Below, in pieces: positions 35,042 to 47,605 of a DNA stretch of 64,000 nt. A model generated the notes under the pieces. That model was not told where the DNA came from, did not search any database, and was given only the letters and a program-made list of their open reading frames with translations. The DNA comes from Hemileia vastatrix. Taxonomy: Eukaryota > Basidiomycota > Pucciniomycetes > Pucciniales > Zaghouaniaceae. Position 1 is the first letter of the stretch. Each line of letters starts with the position of its first letter. The position numbers and the translations under genes are program-made. The stretch spans positions 30,862,501 to 30,926,500 of the forward strand of contig JASXTE010000005.1 in assembly GCA_030280995.1 (NCBI GenBank), in the 5' to 3' direction.

Positions 35042-35423
35042 GTGGCAGGTACAGAGCAGTATGCAGATATATTGAATAAGAATGTAGGACCCATCCATAC
35101 TGTAGAGAAATGTTATCATTTGGGTGTTTCTTAATTTTATTTTTATATTTCTTTTCTATTACTATTTTTTTCACCCTGGTAGCAAAATGGGGGGCTGTTA
35201 TGTATATACACATATTATAGATTTTGCTACCACATGATCTGTGTATATAGGCTGTAGTTTACACATCTGGAAAACTCTGATTCTTCTTGGAGTTTGCCAC
35301 TGACGCTAAACTACAGGTAAAGTAATAAAACAAGATTCTTCTTGGAGTTTGCCACTGACACTAAACTACAAAGACAACCTCATTTCACTATGTCCAAAGT
35401 GAAATATACCTAAAGGTATATTT

Positions 35424-36463
35424 TGTTATGGTGTTACCATACTATGTACTTAGCTAGTCTCTCATCAGTATAAAGTGTAGCCTCCAAATACATCAGAGAC
35501 CTTTCACTGGTTCTTTAAGGCATCATTTACTACAGGTTATGGGCCGTCTCACTCATGGAGAACCCTTTGTAGAACCCCATTCATTGCAAGGATACTGAAA
35601 TTTCCCTCCTCCTCATGGTATATGGGCACCATATTCTCAATTCAACTCTCAAAAAAGTGTATGGGCGCTGTTCTTGCCTCAGCCAAAAAAAATGGCATTT
35701 TCCTCTCTAAATTTGGTGTATGGGCGCCATATTATCATCCTGCCTAACAAAGGCATCCGCTCCGCCATGATGTATGAGGCATCTTCCCTCATCGTGATTT
35801 GCGACGATACGAGCAAAACTTTTTGCCACAAACTATTCTCAAAACCCACCTCATTAACCACCCCTTTCTCTAAATCTTGTACCTTCTCCACATGTTGGCC
35901 TCAACAGGCAGCATTCCAAAAACCCCATTATCTAATTTCTCTAAAGTCACCAATCAATCAGAAGCAAGTATGGAAATCTACCATTTCACACACCACTCAC
36001 AATTCCCTTCTTGCTCATTCCTCAATTTTCATACCAAATATCTCAAATCTCAGTTCACTCTCACCTCACCTACTCCATCAAGTTTCTTATTTTCCTTCAA
36101 TTTCTAGTCCAATACTTGGTGATTTGTTGATGTCTTGATGGGGGAGATGTACAAATTTTTCTTATAAATTTTCTTTACTTTCATTAAATACTTTTAAACT
36201 GAAAACTGGAATAATTTAGCTTCTTAGTGTATTGTCTTTTAAAATTTTTAACACACTCTTTTTAAATTAGTTTACTATTCTCTTTCATTATCACTCGTTA
36301 CAATCCTTTATTATTAGTGTAGGGTGATGTTTGTCTAACTAAGTGGGGGGGATGTTATGGTGTTACCATACTATGTACTTAGCTAGTCTCTCATCAGTAT
36401 ATAGTGTAGCCTCTGAATACATCAGAGACCTTTCACTAGTTCTGCAAGGCATCTTTCTCTACA
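35424..36463 (+). mobile_element. TRIM-like non-autonomous LTR element
   Basis: 1040 bp, with 111-bp LTRs at 35424-35534 and 36353-36463 (TGTTATGGTG...TACA) and a 5-bp duplication TATTT (35419-35423 and 36464-36468). A GGTTATGGG primer site directly follows the 5' LTR, and a purine tract (AAGTGGGGGGGA) precedes the 3' LTR. The interior lacks gag-pol. One ~155-codon open frame (35674-36138) has no recognised domain. Three GTATGGGC motifs occur near 35620, 35658 and 35718. Confidence 0.9.
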
Positions 36464-36595
36464 TATTTTAGGCTAGTTGGGTATATTTTTGATTTTTTTT
36501 CAATACCCTTTTTGGTGGTGTGGGATGAAAAAGCTCTCATAAGAAAAACTATCTCACAAAAAAATAAAAAAACAGCATTTTTTTCACCTAGAAGT

Positions 36596-36633
36596 TGTCA
36601 GAATTAAAAACTTTCTGCCTCATAACTCATTGC
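36596..36633 (+). mobile_element. First 38 bp of the outer copia 5' LTR
   Basis: TGTCAGAATTAAAAACTTT... matches the start of the 3' LTR at 46807. The LTR is interrupted here by the minus-strand copia (36634-41793) and resumes at about 41794, where CCATGTTCATTCACCATCTA continues the match. Confidence 0.82.
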
Positions 36634-39600
36634 TATTAGCGCAACGGTAATGTTTTAGTTTTAATTAATTTAAAGAAGGGAAAAGAGATAGATCCATTGC
36701 TGTTGTGATGGAAAAAACTATATACTAGGCTGTGGCGTAGTCAGAACCTAACACCCGCCCCTTTGACAAGATGCTCACTCCAGTACATATAAAGCTATTT
36801 ACAATTTGTTATAATGTTGCTATAATAATTATTAGGAATTGAAAAAATATGTAACAATAATAAAATTATTTTTTATTATTTTTATTTGATACCTAGGTTT
36901 TTGCATCCCCTGTCATGTAACTGTTTGTTTAGTTGTTTCGTCATTAAATCTGCTAGTTGTTCTGATGTGGGTACCCATGATATTGTAGCTTTTCTTTTGT
37001 GTAGCTGTTCATTGACAAAAAAGAATTCCCTGTCGCTGTGTCTTGTCCTTTTATTTGAACTTTTGTCATTTGATACCTTTTTTGAAGCTTGATTATAACA
37101 TTTTAAATGGGATGGGCCTGTGAAATTAATCAAATCATTGAGCAAATTTTGAATCCATAAGCCCATTCTAGTTACACCTCCAAGAGCCATGTATTATGTG
37201 TGGCATGTGGAGGAAGCAACAGATGGCATGCATTTTGAGGACCAGAATATTAGGGAACCTTGCATGTTAATTATAATGCCTCCAGTTGATCTTGAAAATT
37301 CCCCGCCCCAGTTTGCATCTGAGTAGACATCAAGATTGATGGAATGTGAGGTTGATAGTGGATATAAGTGTAGTTTTTTTGTGGATGTATATTTTAAATA
37401 ACCAAGTAAGTGTCTCGAAGCCCTCCAGTGTTTGTCAGTGGGGCATTTTGAGTGTCTAGCCAATTGATTTACAGAGAAACTGAGATCAGGACGAGTTGCT
37501 GTGGTTAGGTAAGTCAAGGAACAAATAATTGACAGGTAATCTCCTGGATTAATAGCTGGGTGGTTTGGTGGGGCTGTGGAAAGGTCTATATTGGTCAGCA
37601 GTGGTTGATGATGGCATATTCCTGTTATATGATAAGTTTTTAAAATTCTATCAATCAAATTTTCTTGACTTAGTTGGAATCCTCCTCCATTCCTTTCAAT
37701 TTTAATACCCACAATTGCATACAGTCTATCTTTCCATTTGATGATGAGAGTTTGGTTTAAATATTTTTAAAGTTGCTTCAGAACTTCATTGTTGTTTCCA
37801 GTTACAATTCCATTGTTGAAATGAACCCAAAGCATTTCCTTTGTGTTACTGTTCTTCAAAAAATAAACACTATTGTCATAGGATGACATTTCATAACCCA
37901 GGTTTTTGAGTTGCTGTCAAAAATTTTTCCACCAACAACGTGCTGCTTGACATGTGCCGTAAAGAGCTTTGAGTAATTTGAAGACTTTTCCATCTTTTCT
38001 TTCAAAGCCAGGTGGGTCCTTTACCCATACTTCTTTGTCTATGGGACTGTGTAGGTATGCTACTGTGACGTCAAAAGCATGGACTGGCTAGTTATACATT
38101 GCTGCAATTGTGAGAATGATTCTTTGAGCTGTAAAGGAAGCTGTTGGAGAAAAGGTGGAGGAGTAATCTATGCCTTTTACTTGTTTAAAACCTTTTGACA
38201 TGTATTGAGCCTTCAGTTTTGTGTATCCTGTTGATGCGTCTTTCTTTTCTGCAAAAACCCCTCTAGCATCCAGTATTCTGGCTCCTTCAGGTGGTTCTTT
38301 TCTTTCCCAGACCTTCATGTTTGTTAAGTTATCTATTTCTTGTTGACAGGCTTTTTTCCATTCATAACTCTTCTCAGATAGTAAGGCTTCTTTAAATGTT
38401 TTAGGTAGCTGAGTTGCAAAGTATTCACAATTCAGTTGGATGTCTTCTAACAAACAATCTTGTTCAATCATTTGCTCTTCCAGATAAAAGTTTCCTAGTA
38501 TGAGATTGCTGTTGGTCAGAGTGTTTGCACTGTTCATTAAAAAATCGGGGGACATTTTATTTTCACTTTTTGTTTTGCATTCTTTGAAGCTTTCCCATGC
38601 AGATGTTAAGATTTTCTTTTCTATTTGGTCCCAAAAAATCCAGCCTTTCATAAAAGCTTGAAAACCAACAGTGTAACATCTTCTTGCTTGGGCATCTAGT
38701 TTTTTTCTTTTCTCTTCAGGTATGTGTACATAGGCCACTTCGCTGAATTTCCTAAGAATATCTACTTGCGGTTTAGTGTTGAAGAGTGCTTCATAGGGCG
38801 TAGTTAAGTTGCAAATAGTGTTGGGTATTATGTTTAAGAGATATGATGCCCATTTGAATGCAAATTACCAGAAAGTTTTTCTGAGACGACTGTCAAATAG
38901 TATTGTTCATCCCATTTCTGTAAGAGTACAATTAAATCTTTCAATATTTCCATTTTGTTGATGAAAATATGGTAATGATTTTTCATGTATTATTCCATTT
39001 TTTGTTGTGAACATGTCCATCAGTTTATTGTTGAATTCTCCTCCATTGTCTGATATAATTATTTTAACCTTCTGGTTTGTCTGCGTTTCCAATTGTACGT
39101 TGTAGCTTAATCTCTGAAGGTTAAAGCATATAAACCGCCGTCAACTGATTCTTCTTCAATTGGGCCAATTAAGTACATAGTTACTATTTCAAGCTTGTTA
39201 ACTTTTCTACCAGTTGATTCAATAAAACATTGTCTTCTACTTTTCACATTTGGCAAGAGTAACATATAATATTCCCATTAGGCAGTTTATCAGGTAATCC
39301 TTGAACCATTTTCTCTTTTCACATCCTTTGTATTTGTCTCAGACTTGCATGGCCAAGTAGGCAGTGCCAAGTGTAGAGGATTTCTTCATCTTTGTTTCTT
39401 TTTCTCAATTCAGGATACTTAGCTGGGATCTCAAGACTAAATACTGATGGTTGAATAAGTAAAACTTTTAATTCATTTCTTTTTTGATCAACATGTAATA
39501 ATTTAGTAGTTACATTAGAAGATATATTTGAATTAGCATGATGAATTGGACTATTAAATGTCCATTTCCTATTGATAAACATGGCTGACAGAATTGGAAG

Positions 39601-41793
39601 GCTGTGATAGCTCTAGCATCCTCACAGTAGTATACCGGTCTAATATTGATGATTTCCCCATTGAGACCATGGAAGCGTATCATCCCTTTGCTCATTTAGA
39701 TTACCAGAAAGATGATGAGTTGCACCTTTGTCAAAAATAGGGTTTGCCGAGTATGCTTCATTATCTGAGAGTTGAATTCTAGCAAATGCTGCTGCAGATG
39801 CTTCTGGGGAGTCATCAGTGAGTTTGACTATTTGTGCTGAAACAGATTTTGCTTGAGGTGTTTGTGAGATGTTATGATGGTTTGTTTGTCATTGAGGATA
39901 AATTTGACAATAAGAATCCATTTTCTGTTGTGTCAGCTTCTGATGGGTGGGTAGATTTGGTTTGGATGGAAGATTGTTGTTAGGAACGATTGTTGGTTGT
40001 ATTATAGAGGGCGGTACTATCATTGGGTAGTGTGTGCTATAGCTGGCTTGCCTGTTTTGGAAAAAAGTATTGTAGTTGGTGCGGCTGTTGAAAGTTCTTT
40101 TAGGACAGATGACTTGTAGATGACCTGATGAGTTGCAGATATAGCAGTTGCATGAAGATCGTTGAGTAGCAGCATTAGATTCATAGACATTCTGAGTAGT
40201 AGCATTAGATTCATAGACATTCACAGAACCAGAGTCAGAGAGAGGTAGTTTAGCAGAAACAGAAGCAGAAGAATCATTTGCAGTAACAGTAGTATTAGTA
40301 TCAGTAGCATTCAAAAGTTTATCATCATGTTTAAGTCTTTCCCAAGTAGTACAGAAGATTTTGTTGAGAACTGCAACATTAATTTACTTCTCTGACTTGC
40401 ATAGATGTTCTGTTTCTTTGAGGACTTCTGAGCTGAATCATGGGTTGTCTTGAATTATACGTTGGAAAAGACAACCTAAGATATCCTTTTCACTAATTCC
40501 TTGAGCCCATAAGCAAGCACATGCATCTCAAAACTCATTCATCAATTCTATAGGATTATCACATTCTTTAGAGCGAAGATTGATCAGTCTTTCTATAGCA
40601 TTTAGTTGAGCCTCTCTAGAAATGGTGTTGAACACACTTTTAATATGTCAAAAAGCAGTCGTGCTCAGTGCGACATTAATGATTTGAGATTTAATTTCTG
40701 GCCCAACATAATTGATCAGTATCGCTCAACCTATCTGCTCTTTGATGGAGGTTTTTGAGGCCCCTTTCCGCTCTAGGAAGTTGGTTTCGCCAGTGAAATC
40801 ACTGATAACGCCTCGGATTTCTCTATGCCACTCGCCGAAATTCAATCTGTTGTCTTTTAAGGTATGTTGCCAGTCTTTTAGTAGCATCCTTGCCTTGACA
40901 ACGCTGTCCCAAATATAAGAGTCTTCTTGTATTCTGAGTAGGACATGTGGATTGGGTGCATCCTCCATGTCAGAAGTTGCATCTTCATCATTAATGTGGG
41001 CTTTATTTTCATTTAGGGTATTGTCCTGAGGCAGTCATTGTGGATAATTAGGTATTGGAGGGGAGGTTAGTGTATTGTAGTCTTGAGGAGTTGGTTGTTG
41101 ATTGGACGGCATAATTGAAGTGGTAAAGAGAGAAGAGAGAAGAAAAAATAAAGAGAAAGAGAAAGAAAGAAAAAGGAAAAAAAGGAAAAGAAGAAAAAAA
41201 ACAAAATAAAATAAAATAAAAGGAAAGGGAAAAAAAAGAAGAAAAAATTAAAGTAGAGATGAAGACAAAAGAAGAAAAGATAGAGAAAGAAATGGAGACA
41301 GGTAAAAGAAAAGGTATATATATATATTTATATTTACTTTTGTTTGTTCTTTTTTTATTGCTTTTGGAGAGATAGAGCCACTATCTCACTTTGATGCTTG
41401 GCAAGAGCAACAACCTAATTGCTTATTATTTTTTTTTGGTTATAAAGGATGAAGAGAAGAAAGGGAAAAATAGCAAGAAGAGGAAAAAAAAGAGAAAAAA
41501 GATAAACCATGAGTCAATGGAAAAAGGTTAGAATTTGGCAATTGACGGGATCAATTTAAGTCCAATGAAAGAAGAGAAAAAAAGGATAGGAGGATGGTTG
41601 AAGAGACCGTTTTTATTCAATAAAAAGGAAAGTTATTTAAAGGGGAAAATAGTAGGCACAAGAGCCCATAACCTATTAGCGCAACGGTAATGTTTTAGTT
41701 TTAATTAATTTAAAGAAGGGAAAAGAGATAGATCCATTGCTGTTGTGATGATGCAAACTATATTCTAGGCTGCAGCATAGTCAGAACCTATAA
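36634..41793 (-). mobile_element. Ty1/copia element on minus strand, nested
   Basis: LTRs of about 120 bp at 36634-36753 (3' LTR) and 41674-41793 (5' LTR), starting TGTTAGGTTCTGACTAC on the minus strand. A half-tRNA primer site (GGTTATGGGCTC) lies next to the 5' LTR, and a purine tract (AAAGGGGCGGG) next to the 3' LTR. Flanks ATTGC and ATCAC are at best an eroded target duplication. It is inserted in the 5' LTR of another copia element (36596-47505). Confidence 0.87.
36882..41112 (-). pseudogene. Copia gag-pol, heavily decayed
   Basis: Starts MPSNQQPTPQDYNTLT at 41112. Gag includes DSYIWDSVVKARMLLKDWQ. The nucleocapsid has a full CCHC knuckle (CYICNSSGHLQVIC). The protease has FDKGATHHLSGN, with the usual DSG changed to DKG. 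Integrase and GAG-pre-integrase follow (YTWHCLLGHASLRQIQ; IIISDNGGEFNNKLMDMF; FHQQNGNIERFN). RT has TKLKAQYMSKGFKQVKGIDY and LLKALYGTCQAARCWW. RNase H has YLTTATRPDLSFSVNQLARH and DANWGGEFSRSTGG, ending at 36882. Many stops and frameshifts occur throughout. An 11-residue NVYESNATTQ duplication is present near 40180. Confidence 0.87.
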
Positions 41794-41845
41794 ATCACGA
41801 CTCCATGTTCATTCACCATCTAGCACATGGCATTGACTACCATGC

Positions 41846-41882
<37 letters not shown>

Positions 41883-41884
<2 letters not shown>

Positions 41885-42081
41885 GGGTATCAAAGTTAGA
41901 AATTTGTAATTATTTAAAAAGCATTTCACAACAAAAAAAGAAAGCCAAAAACTTGACATTAACTCTCAATAAAAAGGTGTTTTGGGGGCACAATATGTCA
42001 TATTTTAAAAAATAGTCATGGTTGATTTGGTGGAAAAAAGAGGTATTTTGAAATGGAAGATTTCTAATTTTGATACCCCCT
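41883..42081 (-). mobile_element. MITE with Harbinger-family termini, copy 2
   Basis: 199 bp starting AGGGGTATCAAAGTTAGAAA and ending CTAATTTTGATACCCCCT, flanked by ATT on both sides. It is the reverse-complement homologue of 29198-29397. It is inserted at a (TA)n/ATT microsatellite within the 5' LTR of the outer copia element. Confidence 0.9.
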
Positions 42082-42676
42082 ATTATTATTATAGCTGATT
42101 GTGAATGACACTACTTTAATGGCTGATGATAGGTTTAGGTTAATCAATGGTGATGAATATATCATATAAATACTTTGGGTCGCCATTATTTTATTCTCAT
42201 TGATTCTATTCACACTGTTTACTAAATCAATCATCAGAAATATTATTTATTACTTTTACATTTGCATCATTGAACACGCTTGCAACTTATTGTTACAATT
42301 GTGATTAGGTATTTCTTGTTCTTGTTATTATTAATATTCTATGTGTTAAATGTTATCATTTGGTTAGGTTTTCTCAGTCATCATCGCCAACTATCAGAGA
42401 TTTTGTAACTGACAAAATCTAATTATTTAAATCGTAAGGTTAGATTATTTTATTACCATCAATTCTATTCACATTGTTTACTCAATTGATCATTGGAAAT
42501 ATTATTTATTACTTTTACATTCACATCATTGAACAGGCTTGAAAATTATTGTTACAATCCTGATTAGGTTGTCTCAATAATCATTTCCAACTATCAGAGA
42601 TTTTGTAACTGGCAAAATATAATTATTAAAATCATAAGTTAATAGATTAAAAGTCTGACTGACTCACAGAGCCGTC

Positions 42677-45600
42677 ATGGAATTGACTAATCATTTGGGT
42701 CCACTGCTCCAAGACATCCCTATATTGATGTCAACAAATTATCTTACATGGCAACAAAAAATGATCTTCTATTTTTTGCAATGTGAATTAGATGATCTTG
42801 TTGAAGGCAAAATTCCCATTCCTGCAGATGGTGAAGCAAAAGTCAGCTATCTTGCAAAGTGCTGTTGCGCTGCTAATATAATCATACAAAAACTTGACAA
42901 TACCAACTTGAATACCTTGGTTGATGAAACAGAAAGGTCAAACCCCATGAGCTTATGGAGGAAGCTGGCTGAAAGATTCTCTGCCACTGGTCCAACTAAT
43001 CTTGCTGCAGCTTATACTTGATTTGGAGCCATTAAATGCACTAAAGGTAACATTCAAGGGTTTCTAACCAAGCTTCAATCTTTAATTAACAAACTGACCC
43101 TTATTGGACAGAAGTTTGAGGATCAACATTACCCCTACTTCATTGTTGAAAAATTGCTGGACTCACTTCAGATGCACCATGCCATTATTATTAACACTTC
43201 CAAAGGCACTGGGAAACCACTTACTGTCAAGATTGTGATCAAGAAACTTAGCTTGATAGCAGAACGTCTTGATTCATCTGAAACTGCATTTCTGACAACC
43301 AAAAAGGACAAACTGAATCTGAATAAAAATAGAGAATACTGTTCTAATGGCAAGCACAACATTAAATGCCCACACTCTGAGGACCAATGCTGGACATTGC
43401 ATCCTGAGCTACGACCTAATTTCAAAGGGAAAACTAAATCTAAGCCTGCAAATCAAAAAACAGCTAACTTATCACATGAAATACTACACCTGTATTCAGT
43501 TGTCGCCTCTACACTTTCTAGCCCACCGATGTTCATCTTGGATTAAAGCACTTCTTTGCACATGTTTTCAAGTCACCACATTTTCACAACTTACAAGAAT
43601 GGCAGGTTCCCTATCAAAGTAGGGAATGGAGACACCATTTATGCTGTTGGCTCTTGATCAGTGGTACTACTGAATGATAGAAACAAGGGTATCCTACTCA
43701 CTGACTGACTTCATTTACCCAAAATTACTTTCAATATTATTGCTCTTGCTCCTTTTGTCAAGAAAGGTTTCCAAATGAATGCAGAAGCTGATGGATTGGT
43801 TCTTATAGAGAACTATGGCATGAAAGTGTTCACTGGAGCGCTTATCCCAGGAACTAATCTCAACAAAATCCATGTAATAAGTGGTGAGTCATCTGACCAT
43901 CATCATCAGTCTCACATTTCCACAGTCAATAAAACTGACCTATTGTCCTGCCATGAAAGTCTTGGCCATATCAATCTTGGCTATCTCAAAATCCTCCTGA
44001 GAAGATTAAATTTTCTATTTGATGATTCCATTTATTCTATGTTTTGTGAGCATTGTGTTAAAGCAAAGATGCATAAGCTGCACTTTTCTGGTCATTTTCT
44101 GAGAGCTGTCAGGCCTCTTCAATACATTCATTGTGATCTTAGTGGTAGACTGATTAAGACTGAGGGTGGCAATGAATACTATTTCAAATTAACCAGTGCC
44201 TATTCATCATAAAGATTTGTGTACCTGCTAAAAAACAAGTCAGACACTTTTCAGAAGTTCCTACAACTTAAAAGATATGCTGAGAATCTTGCCAATCAAA
44301 AGCTACTCAACATGGTATGCAATGTAGGTGGAGAGTTTATTAACAGTAGATTCAACAATCTGTCTGTGAAAGAAGGTTTTAAAATCATTTTCATGTCGCC
44401 GTATACTCCACAACAAAATTTCAATCGCCAAAAGAGGCAATCAAACCTCAGTGGAAATGGCAAAAGCTCTTCTTTTCAAAGCCAACATACCGCATAAGCT
44501 GTAGGGAGAAGCAATAAAATCAGCAGTTTTCATCAAAAATCATGTTCCAACTAAATCCAATACTGACTTTCTTTTGCCATACAAAAGACTTTTTAAGCAA
44601 AAACCCAAAATTTGCAACATCAAGACATTTGGATGTCTTGCTTATGTGTTAGTAGATAGGCAGTGGTGCTCTGGAAAATTCAGTAGTATTGCTGTTAAAG
44701 CATGTCTACTGGTTTTTCACAAGGAGAACAACTTTAATTATCTGCTGAACTTTGAAACTCAAAAACCATTTCATTCCCATAACATTTTTATCAATGAGAA
44801 CATCTTACCTTTTGCTGAACCAGCCAAAGCTAGAATATCTTGCCCCAATCTATTAATTGATGACAGAGAACAACAAATTGAACCTGATAATGTACAGAGG
44901 GAACCTGAACTTGACAACAACTTGAGTGAACCATTGCACCATTTTGAAGATGCTGATATGTATAATCAGTCAAGTGCTGAACCTTCTCTGAATCCTCCCA
45001 AATCAAGAGCATCTGAAACCTAAGACCAGGAATCAACCTCTAGATTTTGGGAATATAGAGTCACAGATGGAATTTCTCTACATAGACTATCATCCAACAT
45101 TGACCCATCTAAAATCATTGAAGGAAGATGTACTAGGACTGGGAGGACACTAAAAGACAATCAAACCAGCACAACTGATGAAAAAGCGCTTCATGCATTG
45201 ATTCCTATAATGGAAACATACCACACACCCGCCAACTACAACCAAGCTTTAAGTTGTGACAACAGTAGTGACTGGAAGAATACTATTAACTCCAAATTTC
45301 AATCTCTCACTGAAAAAGGAGTATGGGAATTTGTTGAATGCCCTCAAAAAATACAAAAACCATTGGAAATACATGGGTCTTTAAGATCAAATTGAATCAC
45401 AATAACAAAATTAGTAAATTCAAAGCACAGCTATGCGCTAAAGGTTTCTCACAAAAGTATGGCATTGACCACTCCAAGATGTTTTCTTCAACAGGTAGAA
45501 TAACAACACTTTGCATTCTCCTCATGCTCACTGTCACTGAAAAATGGGAATTTCATCAAATGGATTCCAAATCCATCTTTTGCAACAGTGTTCCAGAAGA

Positions 45601-46818
45601 GATCATTTACATGAGAGTCCCTAAAAGAGTTAAAAAACTGTCTAATTTTAAGAATGCAGTCTTACTCCTTAAAAATCACTGTATGGCCTAAAACAAGCAT
45701 CACAATGCTGGTATCAACTTGTCAAAGCATTTTTCATTGACAACAACTTCTTATGCAGCTCTGTGGATCCAGCATTGTTCATTCAGAAAGATAATAATTG
45801 GCCTTGCTATGTACATGTTCACTTCAATGATTTTTCCATCTTTGGAAAGGATATTCAGTGGTTCAAGGAATTAATTTCTAAAAATTTTGAAATGGAGGAC
45901 CTGGGGGAATCTCAAATGATACTAGGCATTAAAATCTCAAGAGATCACCAATAAAACTCTATCACCTTAAAACAGTCCAAGGAATTCAAAGCTGTCTTGA
46001 ATCTTTGCAGAATGAATGATTGTAAATCCATATCAACGCCTATGGATACTATCACTTGACTTGAACCAGTGAGTGATAATGACCATGAAGATTTCCTGAA
46101 GTCTTGACATAACTGCAGATCAACTATTGGCCATCTCAACTACCTTGTTCAGTGCACAAGGCCAGACCTTACCTTTTCATGTAGCCAGCTATCAAGTCAC
46201 CTCAAAAAGCCAGAGATAACCCACTGGAATGCTTTTTCACACACAATTTGGTACCTAAAAGTTACTCAAAACATTGGTTTCACTTTTAGACCATAAAAAA
46301 CCACCACAGAACCTCTCAAAGGGTACTGCTATGCTGACCATGGTGCCTGCCTTGATACTTGCTGCTCAAAAACTGGATATGTCTTCACACTAAATAATTG
46401 TAACATCAGTTGGAGAACCAAGAAACAAAGCTCTCTCTCCTTAAGCACCTCCAAAGCCAAAGCCAAAGCCATTGTTGAGGCTGGTCAAGAAACTATTTGG
46501 ATAACTCATTTATTGTGCGATCTCAACATTCCAAAATATGGAATCACCTCCCCTATAAGAATCTATAACAATAACCAAGGGTGCATTGCTCTTTCCAGTA
46601 ACCCATTATATCACACAAAAACAAAGCACTTAGACATCCAAATCCATTGGATCTGTGAACCAATTGAGAAAAAAATATTCAAAGTCCCATATATGCCTAC
46701 CAATAAAATGCCTGCCAACATGCTCAGAAAAGCAATCAATCAAGTGAAGCTCAAAACAAACCTCTACAAACTCTGCATTAACAATGAGTTATTCAGCAAG
46801 GCAGGATGTCAGAATTAA
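42677..46818 (+). pseudogene. Outer copia gag-pol, decayed
   Basis: Gag starts MELTNHLGPLLQDIPILMST (UBN2-like; includes YLTWQQKMIFYFLQCEL). A zinc-binding motif CSNGKHNIKCPHSEDQCW followed by TLHPELRP is characteristic. Then a GAG-pre-integrase (LLSCHESLGHINLGYLK; CEHCVKAKMHKLHFSG), integrase (YIHCDLSGRLIKTEGGNEYY; PYTPQQN), RT (SKFKAQLCAKGFSQKYGIDH; MDSKSIFCNSVPEEIIYMRV; YVHVHFNDFSIFGKD, with the usual VDD changed to FND) and RNase H (LTFSCSQL-like; ADHGACLDTCCSKTGYVF). Many frameshifts and stops occur. The catalytic VDD change alone would inactivate it. Confidence 0.85.
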
Positions 46819-47505
46819 AAACTTTATGCCTCGTAACTCATTGCAGCTTCATGTTCATTCATCATCTAGCAAATGACTTTGACAACCATACATATACATA
46901 TAGATAGACATATATATATATATTATTATTATTATTTCTGATTGAAAATGACACTACTTTAATAGCTGATGATAGGTTTAGGTTAAACAATGGTGATAAA
47001 TATATAATATAAATACTTTGTGCCACCATTATTTTATCCTCATTTACTCTATTCACAATGTTTACTAAATTTATCATTAAAAATATTAGTTGTTACTTTT
47101 ACATGTGCATCATTGAAAGTGCTTGCAACTTATTGTTGCAATGATGACTAGGTATTTCTTGTTCTTGTTATTATTAATATTCTATGTGTTAAATGTTATC
47201 ATTTGGTTAGGTTTGCTCAGTAATCATCCCTAACTATCGGAGATTTTGTAACTGAAAAAATCTAATTATTAAAATCATAAGATTAGATTATTTTACTGTC
47301 ATCAATTCTATTGACACTGTTTACTAAATTAATCATTGGAAATATTATTTATTCCTTTTAAATTTGCATCATTGAACACACTTGCAACTTATTGGTGAAA
47401 TTGTGATTAGGTTGGCTCAATAATCATCACCAACCATCAGAGATTTTGTAACTGACAAAATCTATTTATTAAAATCATGAGTTAATAGATGAAAATTGAC
47501 AAAAA
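46807..47505 (+). mobile_element. 3' LTR of the outer copia element
   Basis: Begins TGTCAGAATTAAAAACTTTA. It contains a TA/TTA microsatellite (about 46905-46935) and two internal near-repeats of the ATTATTTATTCCTTTTA..CAACTTATTG segment. It aligns with 36596-36633 plus 41794-42650. Confidence 0.78.
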
Positions 47506-47605
47506 GTGAATAGAAAAAATCAAAAGAAGTAAAAAATGGCCTGAAAAAATATAAAGTCAAACACGAACGCCTAAACCTACATCCCTTGGCTACAATTTGA
47601 CATCC

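Larger units (their letters stand above)
31221..35370 (+). mobile_element. Ty1/copia element, complete with target duplication
   Basis: LTRs of 120 bp (31221-31340 and 35196-35315). The 3' LTR carries an extra tandem copy of its last ~40 bp plus a short spacer, so the true end is 35370. The 5-bp duplication AAGAC flanks it (31216-31220 and 35371-35375). A half-tRNA primer site (GGTTATGGGACC) follows the 5' LTR. One reading frame (31658-35041) carries gag, integrase, RT and RNase H, interrupted only by TGA codons. LTR identity is 117/120, so the insertion is recent compared with its neighbours. Confidence 0.93.
36596..47505 (+). mobile_element. Outer Ty1/copia element with ~0.7-kb LTRs, interrupted
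   Basis: 5' LTR: 36596-36633 plus about 41794-42650, minus a MITE at 41883-42081. 3' LTR: 46807 to about 47505. Each is near 700 bp after removing insertions. Coding region 42677-46818. The exact LTR end and target duplication are not resolved. The polyprotein's stop codon lies inside the 3' LTR (46816-46818). Confidence 0.78.

Noticed and set aside
35674..36138. A 154-codon open frame as a host gene
   Set aside because: It lies wholly between the LTRs of a 1.04-kb element and has no recognised domain; left as possible captured sequence only.
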